NCBI RefSeq assembly: GCF_027244095.1
Contig: NC_069671.1
Location: forward strand, 9,826,482 to 9,890,481
Length of the DNA: 64,000 nucleotides
DNA from: Hemicordylus capensis
Lineage: Eukaryota > Chordata > Lepidosauria > Squamata > Cordylidae
Reading direction: 5' to 3'
Part shown: positions 41,691 to 51,581 of the stretch, piece after piece
Numbering within the stretch: position 1 is the stretch's first letter
Layout: every line of letters begins with the position of its first letter
Program-made: the position numbers and the translations under genes
Notes under the pieces: model-generated
Database searches by the model: none
The model's input: only the letters and a program-made list of their open reading frames with translations
Told to the model about the DNA's origin: nothing

Positions 41691-44600
41691 TTGTATACTG
41701 CCTTTCATTAAAATAATCCCAAGCAGTTTACAGTATCTTTTGTACAAACACACAATACAAATATTAAATTTCAATATTAAAAACTGTACAAAACTACATA
41801 CAAACAAACAAACAAACAAACAATAAAAGAATACTATCCAGATGAGCAGCAGCAATACAGCACTCATCTTAAAACCCTGGGTTAAAAAAACATGTTTTTA
41901 CTTGCCTTCTAAAAGCTGTTATGGAAACGGAAGCGCAGATGCCAATCAGGAGAGCATTCCCAAGGCTGGGGGCAGTGGCCAAGGAGGCCTTGTCCCGAAC
42001 ACATGACAGCCGAGCCTCCCTCATCAGCAGCACACGGAGCAGAGCCCTCTCTGAAGACCTTGTCAAGGGGGCAGAAACCCTTGGGAGCAGGTGGTTCTTC
42101 AGATATCCAGGGCCCAAACCACTAAGGGCTTTAAAGGTCAACAACAGCACCTTGAATTGGACATGGAAACAAATTGGCAGCCTATGGAACTCTTTCAGAT
42201 TGAGCACAATATGGTCCCAAGGAAGAACACTGGATAAAAATCCTAGCTGCAGTTTCTGAATATTCTCCAAGGGGAGCCCCATTTGGAACATGTTGCAGTA
42301 ATCCAGCCGTGATGTTGTTAAGGCATGGGTAACTGTGGCCAGATCTACCTTCTTGAGAAAGAGATGCAGCTGGCGCATTAACTGAAGTTGTGCAAAGGCA
42401 CCTCTGGTCACCACCTCTTGCCTGACCATCCAAAAGCAGAGCCAGGTCCAGCAATATCCCCAAGCTACACACTTGCTTTATATGTGGGGATGGGATTGCA
42501 GCTCAGTGATAGAGCATCTGCTCTGCATGCATCCAGGTTAAATTTCCAGCATCTCCAGGTAGGGCTGAGAGAGAAACCTCCTGCCTGAAACCTTGGAAAG
42601 CAGATAATACTGAACTAAATGGACCAGAGATAATACTGAACTAAATGGACCAGTGGTCTGGGTATGCACCATAACCCAGTCATAGAGCATCTGCTTTGCA
42701 TGAAGAAGGTCCCAGGTTCACCCCCTTGCAGCATCTCCAGATAGGGCTGGGAAAGACTCCTGACCTTGGAGAACTGCTGCCAGTCAGTGCAAGGCAACAC
42801 TGAGTTAGATGAAGCAAGAGTTTGACTCTGCAGCTTCCTATATTTCTAAGCTGGCAGTTTGGGTTGCTGATTCTCCAGCAGGGGAGAGAAGTGCATCTGA
42901 CAACGGGTTGCGCTCTCCCATTTGCTCCTAGACAGGGCCAATCAGGCTTCAACGCTCCCCAGAGAGTCTCCTCCTGCGAGTGCGAGGCGCCTCCCCTGAG
43001 AAACCCAGTTCTGCCCTGTCTGGCTCTGAAAAGGCAGGGTAGGGATGTGCATGGAACTGGGCAGGGGTGGCTCGAGGAGGTGGGGGGTGCCACTTTAAGG
43101 GCAGGTGAGGGTGTACTTACCCCTCCCCCAACCGGCACTCGGTTTCCATCAAAGCCTTGGGGGCAGCAGTGTACCTCCTTGCTGCCCCTTTCCCCCTTTT
43201 TGGCCGGAAGTGGCCAGAAGTGACCGGAAGTACTAAGTGCACGTGCACATGCCAGACAGGCACATGTGCACACGCACCCAGTACTTCCGGCCACTTCTGG
43301 CTGAAGAGGGGGGAAAGGGTGGCAGGGAGGTACACTGTTGCCCCAAAGGCTTTTACAGAAACAGAGTGCCGACGGGGGGAGAGCGGGAGGATGGGTAAGT
43401 GCACTCTCTGCCCTTATAGTGAATCCCAATCCCCCCAGGTTTGAACTTCAAACCCCCCACCATGTTCGAACCTGTTTGGAGGCCTGTAAAAGGTCTCTCA
43501 TCTGCACTGCGGACGTTTACCAAAATTATGGTGGCACTGGTGACGCACTTGAGGACCAGGGGCATCCATGTTTATCCCTTCTTGGACGATCTGTTGATCA
43601 GATTGTCATCCATTGGGCAAGGGCACAAGTTGGAACTACTGTCCACTTGCTTCAAGAACACGGGTTTGTAGTGAATTTCAAAAAGAGCACGCTGATTCTG
43701 TCGTGTCATATCACTCACATGGGGGCTTGCATAGATACAGAGATGGGGGTGGTTTCCCTCCCTCCCTTGCTCCCTCAAAGGCAGCTTCCATATCACAGGT
43801 GTGTTTGAAGGCAGGAAGGGGGTTGAAACAGGATCTAGCTGCCCTGATCCATGTTCTCGGGAGCCTGCTCTGGAAAGACTCCACAGTATAAGCTGGCTGG
43901 AGCTGCGGGCAATCCGCCTGTCCCTCTTGGCCTTCCAACCATCCCTTCTCCAGTCTAATGTGCTTGTCCAGACAGACAATGTGACCACGAAGGTGCACGT
44001 CAACAATCAGGGAGGCACTCGATTCAAGTCCCTTATGTCGGAGGCCACTCTTCTGTTCGATTGGGCAGAGGGCCACCTCTTGTCAATATCAGCGGATCAT
44101 GTCTGGGGTGTAGAAAACATCCAGGCCAATTGGCTCAGTCAACAGAGCATGGATCGGGGGAGTGGTTCTAAACAACAATTCAGAAGGATTTGGCAGAGAT
44201 TCAGGTCCACGGAAATCCTTTCTTTCTTGCAAGATGGGCTAGATAGGTATCTAAAGACAAATACTCTTAGGAGACAGGTGGCGGCACTTTCTGTGGTGCT
44301 GAGGGTCAATGATTCCATGTCACTGTTGAACCATCCCCATGTAAAGAGATTTTTGAGGGGGGAGACCCCGTTGAGTCCTCCAGTGGTGCACAGATTCCCC
44401 ACATGGGATCTAAATTTGGTGCTACAGGCTCTAACCAAAGTACCTTTTGAGCCCTTGAGAACAGTAGACATTAAGTTTCTATCCTGGAAAGTTCTGTTTT
44501 TGATAGCCATCACCTCGGCTCATAGAGTTTCTGAGCTGGGGGCGCTCTCCATTAGGCAAGAGCTTTGTCAAATCTTTCCAGATCACGTATAGATCCTTCT

Positions 44601-47279
44601 TTCATTCCTAAGATTAATTCAATTTTCATAGGAAATTTTCTTGCTTTCCTTTCGTCCTAACCCTTCCAATGTGAAGGAGAGGTCCTGGCACACGCTAGAC
44701 CTTAGGCGGGCCGTAAAGATTTACATCAGACGGACTAGGTGTTTTCTCCAGTTGGAGACTTTCTTTGTTTCCTTCAGTGTCTGTGCCCTGGGGAAAAGGG
44801 TTTCATCCTCCACTCTGGACTGTTGGATTTGTGTATGCATATCTCAGGCCTATGCATCCACTGGAGTCCCTTCACCACCAGGTATGCTGGCTCATTCCAC
44901 ATGTAGCGTGGCTACATCAGCCGTGTTCTCTACTCAGGCTCCCCTAATTGACATTTGTCGGGCAGCGACTTGGTCCTTGTCCAGACACTACAAGCTGAGT
45001 TCTCTAGCATCAGCCGACGCTTCATTCGACAGAAGGATACTTCAGCAGGTAGTCAAAACTTCGGAAGCGGAGATTTTCCCTCCCAATGGGACTGAGGCTC
45101 ATGTAGGTCCCACTGTCGGATGCACTCCTCTTCCCTGCTGGAGAATGGAACATTGTACTTACCCAAAGAGTCCATTCTCAGCAGGGAAGCAGAGTGCACC
45201 CGCCCCGCCTGCATCTCTGCTTCCTTGCCTGTCAGGCCAGTAGTTATGGTTTGGGTTCACAATATATCCTTATGATTCCTCCCTTGGGGAAGTGGCAGTT
45301 TAGAGGTGTGGAATATTTATGTTCCTTTCCTCTCTTGAGTTATTGGTTTCTGTTATCTGTTGTCAACGTATTTATCACTGTATTGTCATGGGCACTGTTG
45401 GCTTAGTCAGTCAGTACTGGGTTTCTCAGGGGAGGCTCCTCCCACTCGCAGGAGGGGGCCCCTCTGTTGAAGTCTGATTGGCCCTGTCTAGGAGCGAATG
45501 GGAGAGAGCAACCCGCTCTTGGATGCATTCCACTTCCCTGCTGAGAATGGACTCTTCAGGTAAGTACAATGTTCCAATCCAAGCTCCCATTATTTTATTT
45601 TTATTTTGGTTTTGGTTTGTTTGTTTTTAAAGAGTTCTCAATTTCGTGTTGCCACCAACTTCCTTTATCCCCAAAGGTACTTTGGTCCTAAGATACAAAG
45701 TTACCAACATAATATAAAACAGTATTTTTTTTGTTTTAAAATTAAAACAGAGGGAAAATAATAATGAACTCTGGTTCTCGCCAAATGGATGCATAACAAT
45801 CGGCTGTAAAAAGTTTATAACCAGAGGGAAATGGAAAGAGATGCAATTAGTTTAATGGCATCAATGATTGTTATAAAACTGTCAGTGATCAGTAAAAGCA
45901 AAACAAATGAAATGTGGATAACTTTGCCATGTGTGCATTTGGATTATCTAGATGAGTTGCAAACCAGAATCAGAAATTAATGAAAGCCTGAATTAGAGAT
46001 GTAGGGTGGGGTGATTTAACAGTAGAAGTAATTAATAATAATATTAGCAACTTCTTTTTTAGCAGATTAGCAGTCCATCTTCTACATCCACTTCCTGTCC
46101 ATCCACTCAGCCTTTAAAAACAATGGCTAAAAAAACTCAGTCAAAGAAGAAAACTGACCTGGCTCCTCTGAAGAAAGAAAAGGTTAGCTGCCAGTTCCCT
46201 ACTCCCAGCTTGAAGGACTTGGAGGTTTGTCTGCTGCAAATCGAGTGTGAGGAGCTCAGGAACCGGCTTGGGTGTCTGAGGGTAAATGTGAAACTTGCAC
46301 TTCTGGTAGAGGGGCTGTAGCTCAGTGGTAGAGCATCTCCTTTCCATGCAGGAGGTCCCAGTGCAATCTGTGGCTTACCCTGCAATTAGGGCTGGGAAAG
46401 ACGTTTTCCTGTCTGAAGCCCTGGAGGGCCATTGCCAGTCAGCATAGACTGCACTGAGCTACATGGATCAAAGGGTGAATTGCTTCCTATGTTCTAAATT
46501 GTAGCTGCGGGTGATGGGAGTTGTAGTTGAGCAACACTGGGAAAACCACAGATTGGGAACCCCTGTTCGAGAGGGTTGCTAATTTTGGATAACCAAAGTT
46601 CTGTAAGTTGGGGAGGTCAGGGACTGATCGCTAATAGCAAAAGCTTTGTGTTTGCTCAGAAAGCTGGTAATGGCAGGTATGGTGGACAGAGCCTGTGCTT
46701 GGTTTGGAAGAGTAGCACAGGGAAGAGGGTCTGAGAGTGGCCTCAACAGCTGTCAGTCCACTCCACCTCCTTCCCCCTCGCCTGGATTTTCACTCCATTG
46801 CCTCCCTTTGTTCAATAGAGTCTGTGTAGTTCTATGAAGAAGGAACCACACATACACATGTGCTGCAGAAACACAGCAGGGTGTGAAATGATGACTTTAG
46901 CAAGACAGCCCTTGAATACACTTGCATGGGACCCAAAGTTCAATCATTTCTGTTTGGGCCAAATGACATGTTAATAACTTGACCCTGACAAACTTAGTCT
47001 CAGGTATTGTCCTTTCCGCACTCAGAGTTCAGCATAGTCAGTACTGGGCTAGATGGTCTGATTCAGTAAGAGACAACTCCAGGTGATCATAGATATATTT
47101 TTAAAGCATGTCAGTTACTGAAGGCAACCTTGTTGGTGTTACAGGAAGGTTTGATGGGTCAAAAGCCGAGTGATGTGGAGGAGCTGATGAAACAGTCTCA
47201 GAAGGAACTCCTGTGGCTCCAAAGGCAGTTGTCCTTCTTCCCTGCTGGGACCCCTGGGTATATTTTGTCAGCAAGCAAG
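39767..47279 (+). CDS. RIMBP2: RIM-binding protein 2, partial (N-terminal exons of a long form)
   Basis: RIM-binding proteins tether RIM and voltage-gated calcium channels at presynaptic active zones. Three exons, all phase 0 on both sides, encode a Lys/Arg-rich stretch (about 40 residues), a Ser/Thr- and Lys-rich segment, then coiled coil: SLKDLEVCLLQIECEELRNR and DVEELMKQSQKELLWLQRQL. The last two resemble the RIMBP1 N-terminal segments around LQRECRELQARL and RESQREVLRLQRQ. RIMBP2, not RIMBP1, is chosen because RIMBP2 neighbours STX2 in the same orientation in mammals. The start codon, later coiled coil, SH3 and fibronectin exons are not in view. The 6-kb intron between the first two exons carries a DIRS fossil. 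Confidence 0.65.
39938..40048. repeat. Long hairpin 50 bases after a coding exon
   Basis: The inner arms CACTTGAATGAACCAAG (39976-39992) and CTTGGTTCATTCAAGTG (39995-40011) pair perfectly around two bases. The outer arms pair with scattered mismatches out to GTTCAG and CTGAAC. It could be a MITE or a hairpin RNA. Confidence 0.85.
40720..40955 (+). repeat. 5S+tRNA chimeric SINE, shortened
   Basis: The 5S part 'ggctaagcagagtc' and 'cattgggaggg' is followed by a well-kept tRNA head 'gggccgtagctcagtgatgg' with B box 'aggttcaatccctgg', then body and a shortened tail. Confidence 0.8.
41085..41230 (-). repeat. CR1-like LINE 3' fragment
   Basis: In reverse it reads the CR1-like end ('cataagaaccctgctgccag', 'ttcagcatcctcttgtccaa'). 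Confidence 0.55.
41638..41689. repeat. (TG)n(AG)n microsatellite
   Basis: About 15 TG units followed by about 10 AG units, at the 3' end of a reverse LINE copy. Confidence 0.95.
41695..42470 (-). mobile_element. L2/CR1-clade LINE, 5'-truncated
   Basis: Reverse-strand product includes [20 protein letters not shown], then MGLPLENIQKLQL, FHVQFKVLLLTFKALSGL and RREVKTCF-like C-terminal residues. The 3' end joins the TG/AG microsatellite. It is dead by truncation. Confidence 0.85.
42488..42850 (+). repeat. Two tRNA-headed SINEs in tandem
   Basis: The first copy (42488-42660) has head 'gggattgcagctcagtgata' and a repeated 'gataatactgaactaaatgg' block. The second (42662-42850) has 'ataacccagtcatagagcat' and B box 'aggttcacccc'. 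Confidence 0.75.
42858..43007 (+). repeat. DIRS left inverted terminal repeat
   Basis: Contains 'ctcctagacagggccaatca', whose complement 'tgattggccctgtctaggag' lies in the right repeat. The inner edge 'cctgagaaaccca' matches 'tgggtttctcagg' at 45418. Confidence 0.85.
43032..43490. mobile_element. GC-rich hAT-like element inside the DIRS fossil
   Basis: Begins TAGGGATGTGCATGGAAC like the element at 33105 and includes the 'ttcgaacctgtttggaggcc' block near its other side, where the terminal repeat is missing. It contains the palindrome 43117-43405. Confidence 0.7.
43117..43405. repeat. Imperfect palindrome, about 290 bp
   Basis: The left arm 'ggccggaagtggccagaagt' and right arm 'acttccggccacttctggct' are inverted copies. 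Outer parts ('cactcggtttccatcaaagc' and 'gcttttacagaaacagagtg') also pair. The centre lies near 43255 ('cacatgccagacaggcacatg'), and mismatches are scattered. Confidence 0.8.
45131..45206. repeat. DIRS internal complementary region
   Basis: 'gaatggaacattgtacttac' and 'gagtccattctcagcaggga' are complementary to the outer right terminal repeat ('gtaagtacaatgttcc', 'tccctgctgagaatggactc'). This is the hallmark of DIRS-1-type elements. Confidence 0.8.
45417..45575 (-). repeat. DIRS right inverted terminal repeat
   Basis: Inverted copy of 42858-43007, with an outer extension ending near 'gtaagtacaatgttcc'. Confidence 0.85.
45581..46065. other. AT-rich intron sequence
   Basis: No repeat family or exon recognised up to the next RIMBP2 exon. 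Confidence 0.45.
46066..46281 (+). CDS. RIMBP2: RIMBP2 exon, basic linker and coiled coil
   Basis: 72 codons, phase 0 at both ends, donor GTAAAT. It encodes a Ser/Thr-rich start (ISSPSSTSTSCPSTQPLKT), a Lys-rich stretch (MAKKTQSKKKTDLAPLKKEK) and coiled coil (LKDLEVCLLQIECEELRNRL). The acceptor reads TTTTTTAGCAG, a NAGNAG tandem site that may add or drop one Gln. An in-frame Met at 46123 could start a shorter form, but the frame is open back to the acceptor. Confidence 0.7.
46312..46500 (+). repeat. tRNA-headed SINE
   Basis: Head 'ggggctgtagctcagtggta' starts 30 bases after a RIMBP2 donor. It has body and tail to 'ttgcttcctatgttc'. A MITE arm 'gggtgatgggagttgtagtt' follows at 46508-46530. 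Confidence 0.8.
46500..47144. other. RIMBP2 intron sequence
   Basis: Apart from the MITE half near 46508-46565, no repeat or exon is recognised. SINE tail remnants lie near 47040-47085. Confidence 0.5.
47145..47279 (+). CDS. RIMBP2: RIMBP2 exon, coiled coil
   Basis: 45 codons, phase 0 at both ends, acceptor GTTGGTGTTACAG and donor GTAAGA. The product has DVEELMKQSQKELLWLQRQL, a heptad-like helix matching the RIMBP1 segment RESQREVLRLQRQ, then FFPAGTPGYILSASK. No later exon of the gene could be identified before the window ends. Confidence 0.75.
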
Positions 47280-47425
47280 GTAAGAGTTGTGGTTGCTTTG
47301 GGTATGAAAAGAAGGGAGACAGGGAAGAGACTTTGGGGAAGTTATCACAACTATAAATTGAATTTTTGGAAATATAAACACCACACTGACTTAAATATCT
47401 ATGATAGTTAACATGTTGGTTACAA

Positions 47426-47427
<2 letters not shown>

Positions 47428-47492
<65 letters not shown>
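47428..47492. repeat. (TC)n(AC)n microsatellite
   Basis: About 10 TC units followed by about 22 AC units. Confidence 0.95.
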
Positions 47493-47494
<2 letters not shown>

Positions 47495-47689
47495 CTACCT
47501 ACCTCCTTTTTAAAATTTCTGCATGAAAACAAGTCTGTTTTTAATTGTGAGTGTATATAAAAAATATTTATCTCTGAAAAAGAAGAGCTAGTCAGATCTC
47601 ACCAAAGTGTTTCCAAGATGCAACAGACTTTTTCAGGGTCTGGCTAGACCTCCCACCAACCTGCCAGATTTTCATTCATTCATATACAT

Positions 47690-48075
47690 ATTTATATGAA
47701 TCTCTCGCTAACAATATATAAAAAGCAACTATAGTATAAAAACAAAGAAATCAAACAAGTAAAACAATACAACAGCCAACATTAAAAATAACATAAGTTA
47801 TAGCAGGGATTCTTAGCCTTGGGTCCCAAGATGTTGTTGGACTACAGCTCCCATCATCCCCAGCCATATTGGCCTGGCTACTCAAGACTGGGAGCTCCTG
47901 AGTTAGAGAGATTAGAATTAGTTAGCAACAGAACCAAACTTAGCTTGTTAGAACAGAAAAGCCTTCAAGCACCAGCAGTACATTGGTAGTAAGGGTTGAT
48001 CTAGCTTCTTGAAATCCCATGTAGTGGGTGCCACCAGAGAAAAGCCCCTACTGTCTTGTCTGTCTATCGTTGATG
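47690..48075 (-). repeat. L2-type LINE 3' region with an inserted MITE
   Basis: The reverse-strand 3' region (AT-rich tail, then 'ggtgccaccagagaaaagcc') resembles the same part of the LINE at 31.2 kb. A palindromic MITE ('ggactacagctcccatcatc') sits at about 47805-47910. Confidence 0.6.
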
Positions 48076-48079
48076 GAAC

Positions 48080-49620
48080 TGCCTAGAGGATGATTGGTCA
48101 GCACCCCCTGATTCGGATGAATGTGGGGAATTTAGCTCAAAAGGGGAGACAGTTCCAAGCAGTTTTAATTTGTGCAAGCATCTGAACTCAAGAAGCTGGC
48201 TAGAGAGAGAGGTTTTAATTGAATAAAAAACAGTTTATTGGAAGAAAAATAATAAAAGCAATAAGACTAAGTTACTAGGTGGTACTAACATAAAGGCAAT
48301 ACAAATATGTTTACAAATAGACTATTGTAAGACACATTTAGCTTAAAGTTCCAGAGCATGTGTAAATTCCCAGGCAGGCAAGAGAGAGATGCTAAGAGAG
48401 GGGGAAGGGGGAAGTTTTTAAAAGAAGTTATAGATTGGGGTCATGAGAGTTGGACAACTGCTATAATGTACTTGTCTCTAGGCAACAGGGCTTTGACCAG
48501 TGGGAGACTCAGTCCTTCAGGGACAGCGAGGTGGAGAGTAGGAGGGTTGCAAGGATTGGTGTAAGGAGGGATGCCCACGAGAAAAGTGTCTCTGTGGACC
48601 CAGCTTCCCACACCTGCTAGGTAAGTTGGCTGGATTGGCACACGGACCAATCCAGGTAGTAATTTCCGCTCTGGTCGTGCCAGCTAAAGTACAGCATACG
48701 ATGGCAGAGCGGCTGATACCCAATTGAGAATTGGGGCACAGAAATATGTCTTCAGCATGAAGATTGTTCACAACTGGAGTCTCCAGTAGGATGGAGAGGG
48801 GAATGCAGAATGGAGTCTCCAGAGGAAGGTCTGAGAGAGCATGAAGGTTGCTTGCCATTGGAGTCCCCAGTGTAAAGCACAAGGGAGCACACTGGGTCAT
48901 GGAGTTAGGGATACTTATATCCCAAAAAGTGCCTTGGGGCACCTTTCTGCTGTCATGCTTTGCTGAAATGCCCAGAGCCCAGACATGCTTGTTCGGAATG
49001 CATTGTTACTGATTGTCCTCCCTGGGTAGGACAGTGTGTGAATAGCCTATTGTATGCAAGGCTGATTGAGCTGAAAATTAGAGTCTGCAGGTGTGTTAAA
49101 GAATATCCTGTGCTGGGAAGGGCTTTCCAATAATTCTGTCAAAAGTTTCAGTAGGCACACTTCCAGATGAGTCACTGACTCATCTCTTTTTGTGAAGGAG
49201 GGTTGTTGCTGCACTTGTCTTATTTATCTTCCCTTACTAAGTATAATGGTTTCATTAGCAAGTTGTGTTATCTCTCTTGTGAGAGGAAAGAGGAGTCTCA
49301 GAGTTCACTCTAAGTCCAGAATGACCTTGGATGCCAGACAACTCGCAGTAGCTAGTTCTGGAGTCTGCTTAGCTGGGGGGCCACATCTAGACAGAGGGGG
49401 AGATGGATCTAATCACATTGATTTGTGTTGTTTACTGCCAAATCTAGAGGTGACCAGCCTATCACCAACTAAGTTACTTGTCCCCATGTACTGTAGCATA
49501 AACTGTGAGCTCACATTGCGGTGCAGTTCCCGAGCATAGCCAAAATGCAATCATCAAGCCTGGAGATGCAGCTTCAAACAGAGAGGTTTCTGAGAGCCAG
49601 GTAGAATAAGCTCAGCTGAT
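48080..49620. other. Unassigned stretch
   Basis: No exon recognised. On the reverse strand, 48205-48260 reads AATAAACTG followed by T-rich DNA, which could be the poly(A) region of an old LTR-type fossil, but no matching second end was found. A 141-codon reverse open frame at 48517-48942 shows no known domain. Confidence 0.3.
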
Positions 49621-49624
49621 AACA

Positions 49625-49770
49625 CTATCTATCTGATTTGTAGACCGCCCCAAACTTCCATCTCTGGGTGGTTTCCAACATAAAACAAATTAAGACAAAA
49701 ATGAAAACCTTAAAACACTTTAAAACCACAGTCAAGTTAAAAAGCTTGGGTGAAAAAATAAGGACTTTTA
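49625..49770 (-). repeat. LINE 3' tail fragment
   Basis: Reverse copy of the tail at 4440-4510 ('gaccgccccaaacttccatc', 'tctgggtggtttccaacata'). Confidence 0.6.
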
Positions 49771-50018
49771 AAAAGTTGTTAGACATGGTGTAGCAGATTA
49801 CCAGTCTTTGTCTCAGAGCAAGCCCACACGAAGGGAAGAAAAATGCTGAATCATCCCTCTATGCTTTCCAAGCAAAGACTTCTTCCGAAACTAGGATCTA
49901 GGCTGCCACCCCCCGCCCAATAATTAACAGAGTTTAAATCCCCCCTGGGCTTGAGTGGCAATCCCAGCAAAACTCTCCTTTTTTGCTACTGGGAAAGTAT
50001 ACAAAAACATTCCACATG

Positions 50019-50364
50019 CAAGCTAAGTCCCCCTCGGCTGGCGGCCGCCCCCTGAAGCTCCCCAGAGGTCCCCCGCCGCCCCCTTCTTTCCAAATCTACC
50101 CCCATTACAAGAGGACGGCAGGAGAACTCCCTGCCGTCCCCTTCCCCCTTGCCGGCTGGGCTGCAAATGGCTTCTAGGAAGCCTTTCGCGCGCGCGAAAG
50201 GCTTCCTAGAAGCCATTTGCAGCCCAGCCGGCAAGGGGGAAGGGGCCGGCAGGGAGTTCTCCTGCCGTTCTCTTGTAATGGGGGTAGATTTGGAAAGAAG
50301 GGGGCGGCGGGGGACCTCTGGGGAGCTTCAGGGGGCAGCCGCCAGCCGAGGGGGACTTAGCTTG
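50019..50364. repeat. 346-bp near-perfect palindrome
   Basis: The two 173-base arms meet at CTTTCGCGCGCGCGAAAG (centre between 50191 and 50192). By eye the arms differ at only about three positions: near 50046/50337, 50115/50268 and 50137/50246. There is no spacer. It is GC-rich and non-coding, and the open frames reading MPAGLQMASRK on both strands are the same arm read twice. Confidence 0.95.
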
Positions 50365-50619
50365 AAGGGGGCGGCAGGGACTGGGAGCGATCCTGCCGCC
50401 CCGATTATGGATACGAGGAGCCCGCGCCGAGAGGAGATTGAAGCGGGTGGCACCTTGCCGTCCGATTACTACAAAAAATACGGGACTTTAATGGAAGGGG
50501 TGAGTAAAGCCCCCCCTGTTTTGAGTGGAACCCCCCACCCGAACCAAAATCACCCCGTGCCCGGACCGGTCTGGAGGCCTTTAGAATGGCCTCCGAACCG
50601 GTCCGTGTGCATGACTACA
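50019..50619. mobile_element. GC-rich hAT-like element carrying the palindrome
   Basis: The right part ('ggaccggtctggaggccttt', 'cctccgaaccggtccgtgtg' + 'catgactac') matches the end of the 33105-33406 element. The left terminus is not recognisable. It lies beside a reverse LINE copy. Confidence 0.65.
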
Positions 50620-51580
50620 GCTGGTGTATTGACCGAAGCTGATAAAAAGCACCTCTGGCCACTGCCTCAATCTGGGACACCAGGGAGAGGTTTGGATCCA
50701 GAAGCACTCCCAGACTACCTGTTCCTTCTGGGGAAGTGTGACCTTATTCAGATCCAGCAGATCAAAATAGTCTCCCAAGTTCTGACCCCACACAATAAGT
50801 ACCTCTATCTTATTTGCATACAGCCTCAGTTGTTGTTTTTTATCCCTCATCCAGCCCATCACTGCCTCCAGATAGGCATTTAAGGAGGTTATGCCTTCAG
50901 CTGATGAAGTTGACATGAAGAGAGATTTGGGTGTCATCAGCATACTGAAAACAACCTGGACAAAATCTCCTGATAATCTCTCCCAGTGGTTTCATATAGA
51001 TGTTAAAAAGCATTGGAGAGATTTGGAGTCCAGGGGGACACCATATAAAAGTTCCAGTTTTGAAGAGCAACAGTCTCCAAACGTTACCATCTGGAATCTG
51101 CCTGAAAGGTAACAGCAGAACCACTACAAAGCTATGCCTCCCACCTGCAAACCCCTCAGGCACTCCAGAAGGATACTATGGTTGATAGCAGGGGTGTAGC
51201 AGGGGGGGTGTATTCACTCCTTTCCCCAGCAGCCCCTTGGAGTGAGGGAGATAATGAAGAAAATAGTGATGGGTGGACCTGGGGGACCCATGTTCTTTGA
51301 ACCCATCCGCCTAATTATAGCTACACCCCTGGTGATAGTATTGAAAGCTGCCAAGAGATCCAAAAGGACCAACAGAGTCTTACTCCCTCTGTCAGTTCCT
51401 AATTGGAGATCATGCATCAAACTGACCAAGGCAGCCTCTAATCCATAACCCACCAGAAAGCCAGTTTGAAATGGGTCTAGATATTATATTGCTACCAATC
51501 AAACTTTGTAAGGCAGTGGACTACATAAGAGGGCTTCACTGGATAATCTTGAGGACAGGCAGCTTTGTTACATTCCATTT
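50620..51580 (-). mobile_element. L2/CR1-clade LINE fragment with an inserted MITE
   Basis: Reverse products include ISPMLFNIYMKPLGEIIRRF, the RT box FQYADDTQISL, and AYLEAVMGWMRDKKQQL. Upstream parts (MGYGLEAALVSLMHDLQLGT, VLLDLLAAFNTI) lie on either side of a hAT MITE at 51189-51331. The catalytic YADD remains, but the frame is broken. Confidence 0.85.
51189..51331. mobile_element. hAT-type MITE inside a LINE
   Basis: The ends CAGGGGTGTAGC and GCTACACCCCTG are a perfect 12-bp inverted pair. TGATAG occurs on both flanks. Its interior matches 35519-35670. Confidence 0.8.
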
Positions 51581-51581
51581 T

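Larger units (their letters stand above)
42855..45580 (+). mobile_element. DIRS-type retroelement fossil
   Basis: A tyrosine-recombinase retrotransposon remnant. The parts in order are a left inverted terminal repeat (about 42858-43007), an inserted hAT-like element (43032-43490), and the reverse transcriptase/RNase H remnant (about 43490-44170). Next come the tyrosine recombinase remnant (about 44180-45080), an internal complementary region (about 45131-45206), and the right inverted terminal repeat (about 45417-45575). It lacks the gag region and much of the polymerase, being well under half of usual length. It carries perhaps three or more breaks and is inactive. The terminal repeats are still clearly alike, suggesting moderate age. 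Confidence 0.85.

Noticed and set aside
42680-43429. A 249-codon open frame on the - strand
   Set aside because: It crosses SINE, DIRS terminal repeat and hAT-like sequence with no domain. It is GC-rich read-through of repeats.
48200-48960. Possible solo LTR on the - strand
   Set aside because: An AATAAA-like signal is present, but no defined ends, target duplication or primer site could be identified.
50149-50883. A 244-codon open frame on the + strand
   Set aside because: It runs through one arm of the palindrome and then antisense LINE sequence. The same first residues occur on the opposite strand from the other arm.
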